Part shown: in pieces, positions 59,781 through 64,000 of the stretch | Numbering within the stretch: position 1 is the stretch's first letter | How the letters are laid out: the number at the start of each line of letters is the position of its first letter | DNA from: Neobacillus mesonae | GTDB lineage: Bacteria; Bacillota; Bacilli; Paenibacillales; Paenibacillaceae | Direction: 5' to 3' | Assembly (NCBI GenBank): GCA_023715865.1 | Contig: JAMBOW010000005.1 | Span: 186,001-250,000 of the forward strand | DNA: 64,000 nucleotides | Notes under the pieces: model-generated | Told to the model about the DNA's origin: nothing | What the model saw: the letters and a program-made list of their open reading frames with translations, nothing else | Database searches by the model: none | Position numbers and translations under genes: made by a program

Positions 59781-61250
59781 TTACATTTTCTTTTTGATTT
59801 CATCTTTGAGCGCTTCGGATTGTGTGCCGAAAATGACTTGAACCGCACCGTTGCCAAGACGCATGACTCCGGCAGCACCCAGTTTTTTAAGCTCGGCATC
59901 GTGTACATCTTTCTCATCCCGAACGACAAGACGGAGTCTCGTAATACATGCATCAATGCTTTCGATATTATCGACACCGCCGAGCTGGCTAAGCACCTTA
60001 TCAGCCTTCGTTTCGTTATCAATAGGTGCTGTCGTTTGATCAGCGGACACTTCTCCAGTCCCCGTGCCTTCCACGAGTTCCTCTTCATCTTCACGTCCCG
60101 GTGTTTTCAGGTTGAATTTAAGGATGACGAAACGGAACAAGAAATAGTAGACGACCCCAAATGCAAGACCCACAGGTATTAAGAGCAGCGGATTCGTCGA
60201 CAGCTTCATGTTGAGCACATAATCAATCAGGCCTGCCGAGAACGCGAAGCCGAGCTTGACGTCAAGGATGTACATAATAAAGCCGGACAAACCGGTCAGC
60301 ACCGCATGAATGACGTACAGCACAGGTGCAAGGAACATGAAGGAGAACTCCAGCGGCTCGGTAATCCCTGTCAGGAAGGAAGCTATCGCTGAACCGATAA
60401 AGATGGACCCTACCATTTTTCGTTTGGATGGCTTCGCTGTATGAATCAGGGCGAGCGCAGCTGCCGGCATCGCGAACATCATAATTGGGAAGAAGCCGGA
60501 CATGAACATCCCTGCTGTTTTGTCTCCCGCAAAGTAACGGGTCAAGTCACCATGAACAACTTCGCCGGCTGCATTGGTAAAGTCACCGATCTGGAACCAG
60601 GCTATGGAGTTCAGTACATGGTGCAGCCCGATTGGAACAAGCAGTCGGTTAGCTGTACCGAAGATGAAGGCGCCGATGCCCTCAAGTCCTACTACCCAGT
60701 TACCAAAGGCAGCGATGGCGTCCTGGATTGGACTCCAAATCATACCTAAGAGAGTTCCGAGAACAATCGTAGCTACTGAAGTGATGATGGGAACAAACCG
60801 TTTACCAGAGAAGAATCCGAGCCATTCCGGAAGCTTCAACGTGTGGAAACGTTGATATAGATACGCCGCCAGCAAGCCTGTCATAAAGCCGCCGAGTACG
60901 CCTGTATCCAGAACGACATCGTCTGGGATATATCCAAAGACAAGCGGAACCTGCTCCAAAATTTTAACCAGAATGAGATATGAGATAACGGCGGAAAGCG
61001 CCGCGACCGCATCACCCGCAAGACCGATGGCAACACCGACAGCAAAGATAATTGGAAGATTGCCAAAAATCGTTCCTGCTCCAGCATTGAGGAATGGGGT
61101 AATAAACTGGTTGATGAAACCGCCCACAGCTCCGAGCGGGATGTCTTGCTGATAGTCTATTAACGCAAAAGCCTGGAGAATACCTGCTGCAGGAAGGGTG
61201 GCAACCGGAAGCATTAGCGACTTGCCCAGCTTTTGAAGACCTTTTAACAT
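59781..61250 (-). CDS. nagP: PTS GlcNAc-type EIICB permease
   Basis: A 489-residue phosphotransferase permease. The EIIC membrane domain (1-380) has L-P-V-A-T-L-P-A-A-G-I-L near the start, V-P-I-G-L-H-H-V-L-N-S, and the G-I-T-E-P-L-E-F-S-F motif. The C-terminal EIIB domain carries phospho-Cys in N-I-E-S-I-D-A-C-I-T-R-L-R. There is no EIIA domain. Sequence style fits N-acetylglucosamine (NagE/NagP) rather than glucose; specificity is not proven. The ATG at 61250 follows AGGAGTG; an ATG 25 codons upstream lacks a site. Its product GlcNAc-6-P is also the product of the nearby NanE. Confidence 0.85.
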   Translation of the reverse strand: MLKGLQKLGKSLMLPVATLPAAGILQAFALIDYQQDIPLGAVGGFINQFITPFLNAGAGTIFGNLPIIFAVGVAIGLAGDAVAALSAVISYLILVKILEQVPLVFGYIPDDVVLDTGVLGGFMTGLLAAYLYQRFHTLKLPEWLGFFSGKRFVPIITSVATIVLGTLLGMIWSPIQDAIAAFGNWVVGLEGIGAFIFGTANRLLVPIGLHHVLNSIAWFQIGDFTNAAGEVVHGDLTRYFAGDKTAGMFMSGFFPIMMFAMPAAALALIHTAKPSKRKMVGSIFIGSAIASFLTGITEPLEFSFMFLAPVLYVIHAVLTGLSGFIMYILDVKLGFAFSAGLIDYVLNMKLSTNPLLLIPVGLAFGVVYYFLFRFVILKFNLKTPGREDEEELVEGTGTGEVSADQTTAPIDNETKADKVLSQLGGVDNIESIDACITRLRLVVRDEKDVHDAELKKLGAAGVMRLGNGAVQVIFGTQSEALKDEIKKKM

Positions 61251-61391
61251 GCTCTTTACACTCCTTTGAATGGATGAAAATAATTTTCGTTTAAAACATA
61301 GATTTATAGAAAAACATTTTTGCAACTCTTGTATTATAACGATATTTGCGAAAGATGGAATAGGACTTTGTATTTAGCCGATCCCGCCATA

Positions 61392-61420
61392 TTGACTTCT
61401 TTACGCCAACCGGATAGATT
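61392..61420 (+). promoter_or_regulatory. Promoter of glpP-glpK
   Basis: TTGACT (61392-61397), a 17-bp spacer, and TAGATT (61415-61420). The leader to glpP is about 90 nt. Confidence 0.55.
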
Positions 61421-61467
61421 AACTATGAAAAAGATCACTAAAATCAAGGTTTTGCGCCCGTTTTCTT

Positions 61468-61481
61468 TGAAAGCGCTTCAA
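61468..61481 (+). promoter_or_regulatory. cre-like site in the glpP leader
   Basis: TGAAAGCGCTTCAA keeps the A-A-x-C-G-x-T-T core of cre but differs at two 3' positions and behaves like a 13-bp palindrome. It lies downstream of the promoter, where CcpA could block elongation. Confidence 0.45.
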
Positions 61482-61518
61482 GTGCGCATGCCAATAATTA
61501 CCTTGCCAAGGAGGATAC

Positions 61519-62094
61519 ATGGCTTTTCATTCGCTGCCCATTTTACCTGCAGTCAAAAGCATTAAAGAGCTGGAAAGAGTATTGAAGAGTCCATATATGT
61601 ATATTGTTCTGCTTGATTCTCATGTCGCCCAATTAAAGCATATTGTCAGGCTTGCGGAGCAGCATGGTAAAAAAATACTTCTTCATGCAGATATGATTAA
61701 CGGACTCAAAAATGATGAATACGCCGCCGAGTTCCTCAGTCAGGAGATTAGGCCTGCAGGTCTAATTTCCACACGCGCAGGTGTCATCCGCGTAGCAAAG
61801 CAAAAGGGGCTGATTGCGATTCAGCGCGTATTTTTACTTGATACAATTGCCTTGGAGAAGAGTTATCTGCTTATCGAAAAGACACAGCCGGATTATATTG
61901 AAGTACTCCCTGGTATTATGCCCCATATTATTAAAGAAGTTTCACAGAGAACGGGAATCCCTATATTAGCCGGTGGTCTGATCCGTACAGTAGAGGATGT
62001 AGAGAATGCAATTCAGGCCGGAGCAACTTTCGTCACGACTTCGAACAGAGAGCTGATTGCTCATTATGAAAATGGAATGGATACCAGGAGGTAG
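61519..62094 (+). CDS. glpP: GlpP glycerol antiterminator
   Basis: A 191-residue TIM-barrel-like RNA-binding regulator of the GlpP family: L-P-I-L-P-A-V-K-S, H-A-D-M-I-N-G-L, S-T-R-A-G-V-I-R-V-A-K, Q-R-V-F-L-L-D, E-V-L-P-G-I-M-P and I-L-A-G-G-L-I. With glycerol-3-phosphate it lets polymerase pass terminators in glp leaders. AAGGAGG precedes the ATG. Seven bases separate it from glpK, so both are one operon. Confidence 0.92.
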   Translation: MAFHSLPILPAVKSIKELERVLKSPYMYIVLLDSHVAQLKHIVRLAEQHGKKILLHADMINGLKNDEYAAEFLSQEIRPAGLISTRAGVIRVAKQKGLIAIQRVFLLDTIALEKSYLLIEKTQPDYIEVLPGIMPHIIKEVSQRTGIPILAGGLIRTVEDVENAIQAGATFVTTSNRELIAHYENGMDTRR

Positions 62095-62101
62095 AGCGTA
62101 A

Positions 62102-63595
62102 ATGGAACAATACATCATGTCATTAGATCAAGGAACAACAAGCTCAAGAGCCATCTTATTCAATAAAAAAGGGGAGATTGTATATACCGCACAGCGGGAG
62201 TTTCCTCAATATTTCCCTCATCCGGGATGGGTTGAACATAATCCGAGTGAAATTTGGAGCTCTATTCTGGCCGTCATTGCCACCTGTCTGGCTGAAGCAG
62301 AGGTTAAGCCCTCTCAGATCGCGGGCATCGGAATTACGAATCAGCGGGAGACTGCGGTAGTGTGGGAGAAGGATACGGGCCATCCTATTTATAATGCGGT
62401 TGTATGGCAATCCAGACAAACGGCAGATATTTGTGCGGATCTAAAAGAAAAGGGATACGACGATCTTATTCATAAAAAGACCGGTTTGCTTATTGATCCA
62501 TACTTCTCAGCAACCAAGGTGAAATGGATTCTGGATCATGTGGAGGGTTCAAGAGAAAGAGCTGAGCAGGGCGAGCTACTGTTCGGAACCATCGACAGCT
62601 GGCTCATTTGGAAGCTGTCCGGCGGCACTGCTCATGTAACCGATTACTCCAATGCTTCCCGAACGATGATGTTTAACATTCATGAGCTGGATTGGGATCA
62701 GGAAATTTTGGACTTGCTCGATATTCCTAGAGCGATGCTTCCGGAGGTTCGCGGTTCCTCTGAAGTATATGCGCATACGGTACCTTATCATTTCTTTGGT
62801 TCGCAGGTTCCGATCGCGGGAGCAGCGGGTGATCAGCAGGCCGCTTTGTTTGGTCAGGCGTGCTATGAAGAAGGGGCAATTAAGAACACCTACGGTACGG
62901 GCTGCTTTATGCTGATGAACACCGGCGAGCGCGCTATTGACTCCAAGCATGGGCTGATCACGACGATTGCCTGGGGAATTGACGGCAAGGTTGAATATGC
63001 ACTGGAGGGCAGTATCTTTGTAGCTGGTTCTGCTATTCAGTGGCTTCGTGACGGTCTTCGAATGATTAAGGATTCCAAGGACAGCGAAGAGTATGCATCC
63101 CGTGTTGAAACGACAGACGGGGTGTATCTCGTACCTGCTTTTGTAGGACTAGGAAGCCCGTATTGGGACAGTGAGGTAAGAGGCGCTATGTTTGGTCTGA
63201 CGCGCGGAACGAGCAAAGAGCACTTTATCCGGGCTACGCTCGAGGCGCTTGCCTATCAGACCCGAGACGTGCTGAATGCGATGCAGCAGGACTCCGGAAA
63301 TTCGCTGGCTAAGCTTCGAGTGGATGGCGGAGCCGTCAAAAACAACCTGCTGATGCAGTTCCAGAGCGATATACTTGGCGCTCCTGTGGAGCGTCCGGTC
63401 ATCAGTGAAACGACAGCGCTTGGCGCCGCTTATCTCGCCGGGTTGGCTGTAGGATTTTGGAGCAGCCGGGAGGAAATATGTGAGCAGTGGGCTTCGGAGC
63501 GGATTTTTGAGCCGGCGATGTCCGAAGAGCAGCGCGAGCGGCTGTATGCAGGCTGGAAGAAGGCTGTGGAAGCGGCGATGGTGTTTAAGATATAG
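62102..63595 (+). CDS. glpK: Glycerol kinase
   Basis: A 497-residue FGGY kinase: S-L-D-Q-G-T-T-S-S-R-A-I, the glycerol-site R-E-T, W-Q-S-R-Q-T near residue 100, G-T-I-D-S-W-L-I-W-K-L, T-Y-G-T-G-C-F and the C-terminal V-D-G-G-A-V-K-N-N. It makes glycerol-3-phosphate. Length and motifs are canonical. The usual facilitator glpF is not adjacent. The possible terminator lies some 220 bases behind, beyond the first copy of an intergenic repeat. Confidence 0.95.
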   Translation: MEQYIMSLDQGTTSSRAILFNKKGEIVYTAQREFPQYFPHPGWVEHNPSEIWSSILAVIATCLAEAEVKPSQIAGIGITNQRETAVVWEKDTGHPIYNAVVWQSRQTADICADLKEKGYDDLIHKKTGLLIDPYFSATKVKWILDHVEGSRERAEQGELLFGTIDSWLIWKLSGGTAHVTDYSNASRTMMFNIHELDWDQEILDLLDIPRAMLPEVRGSSEVYAHTVPYHFFGSQVPIAGAAGDQQAALFGQACYEEGAIKNTYGTGCFMLMNTGERAIDSKHGLITTIAWGIDGKVEYALEGSIFVAGSAIQWLRDGLRMIKDSKDSEEYASRVETTDGVYLVPAFVGLGSPYWDSEVRGAMFGLTRGTSKEHFIRATLEALAYQTRDVLNAMQQDSGNSLAKLRVDGGAVKNNLLMQFQSDILGAPVERPVISETTALGAAYLAGLAVGFWSSREEICEQWASERIFEPAMSEEQRERLYAGWKKAVEAAMVFKI

Positions 63596-63622
63596 AAGAA
63601 GGCAGTTCTTGCGTCAGCGGTA

Positions 63623-63731
63623 GACGGTTCATGGATCGCTGCGGAAGTGAATGTTCTGTCCGATCGTCCTTGGTCTGGAATGGCAATGAATTGATGAGAA
63701 GGAAGCCATTCCAGACCAAATACGAACGCTA
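63623..63731 (+). repeat. 109-bp intergenic repeat, copy A
   Basis: Identical to 63892-64000 at 108 of 109 positions. It contains a 13-bp inverted repeat, GGTCTGGAATGGC (63672-63684) and GCCATTCCAGACC (63705-63717), with a 20-nt loop. In front of it, GGTTCATGGATCGC...GATCGTCC gives a second, weaker fold. No ORF is evident. Confidence 0.8.
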
Positions 63732-63819
63732 ACGCTTCTCCCTGAATCATTCACTCCCTCCGCTGTGGAACCGTCAAAAGGAAAAATCCCCTCCTCATCT
63801 AGAAGGGGAGGGGGTCAAG

Positions 63820-63857
63820 AGTCCGACGCTGAGTTTCCGCGTCGGACTTTGATTTTT
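63820..63857 (+). terminator. Terminator-like hairpin between repeat copies
   Basis: AGTCCGACGC (63820-63829) pairs with GCGTCGGACT (63839-63848), 9-nt loop, followed by TTGATTTTTT. Two more hairpins flank it: CCCCT/AGGGG at 63788-63807 and GGTCAC/GTGACC at 63862-63883. It is the probable end of the glpPK transcript. Confidence 0.65.
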
Positions 63858-63891
63858 TGAGGGTCACTTCACGAAGGGTGACCTTGCATTG

Positions 63892-64000
63892 GACGGTTCA
63901 TGGATCGCTGCGGAAGTGAATGTTCTGTCCGATCGTCCTTAGTCTGGAATGGCAATGAATTGATGAGAAGGAAGCCATTCCAGACCAAATACGAACGCTA
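63892..64000 (+). repeat. 109-bp intergenic repeat, copy B (cut by window end)
   Basis: Second copy, 269 bases after the first. The single difference (A at 63941 for G at 63672) breaks the outermost pair of the inverted repeat. It reaches the window edge, so its full length is unknown. Confidence 0.8.

Overview
The window comes from a low-to-mid GC, endospore-former-type Firmicute and most resembles Paenibacillus. I infer this from strong Shine-Dalgarno sites (AGGAGG type) with frequent TTG/GTG starts, CcpA cre and Rex operators, many lipoprotein sugar-importer genes, a secreted PL1 pectate lyase, a GlpP antiterminator, and an Ndh/YjlC/YjlB-like gene set known from Bacillus subtilis. No rRNA, tRNA, CRISPR array, transposase or prophage gene is visible. 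The window reads as core and accessory chromosome rather than a mobile island.

Layout. 1-4.2 kb: the end of a VTT-type membrane protein, a YjlB-like cupin, a small hydrophilic protein, a DIP1984-family protein, then an 830-bp gene-free stretch. That stretch holds a candidate structured RNA with its own terminator (1691-1952), a near-consensus Rex operator lying on a sigma-A -10 box (2147-2182), and a roughly 320-nt leader containing a terminator in front of yjlC-ndh. 4.2-9.3 kb: peptide deformylase, an SDR protein, and a two-component system followed by two PepSY proteins. 9.4-16.4 kb: a phosphodiesterase lipoprotein, leucine dehydrogenase, a UPF0316 protein, pectate lyase under a cre site, a GDPD-family phosphodiesterase, a cold-shock protein with a hairpin-terminator leader, and a YdjO-like zinc ribbon. 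16.5-19.6 kb: a glycosyltransferase, then an ABC-F ribosome-protection-type gene preceded by a short leader ORF, competing hairpins and a terminator, which is a classic attenuator layout. 19.6-26.9 kb: mixed metabolic genes, including lspA, a UbiA-family prenyltransferase and an exported protein built around six exact-length 16-residue repeats.

27-36 kb: a sugar ABC importer, trhO with an Fe-S-type regulator, a TrpXYZ-type importer with a structured leader, and a winged-helix regulator paired with an MFS exporter whose ribosome binding site is partly inside a hairpin. 38-45.4 kb, minus strand: a four-gene glycosylation operon, tagO and a YhgE/Pip protein. 45.7-58.6 kb: two sugar ABC importers facing each other around a DUF4127 protein, a NanE-type epimerase, an RpiR regulator, an FAD-dependent oxidoreductase and a gluconokinase-type kinase. 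This looks like an incompletely understood carbohydrate pathway. 59-64 kb: a GTP cyclohydrolase II-like gene behind a promoter/operator, a GlcNAc-type PTS permease, glpP-glpK, and a long repeat (108 of 109 bases identical) containing a hairpin, whose second copy runs off the window end.

A recurring theme is RNA-level control. At least five transcription units (ndh, csp, ABC-F, TrpXYZ-type, MFS) have structured leaders. All four ABC importers carry a hairpin directly after the substrate-binding-protein gene, as expected if binding protein is made in excess over permease.
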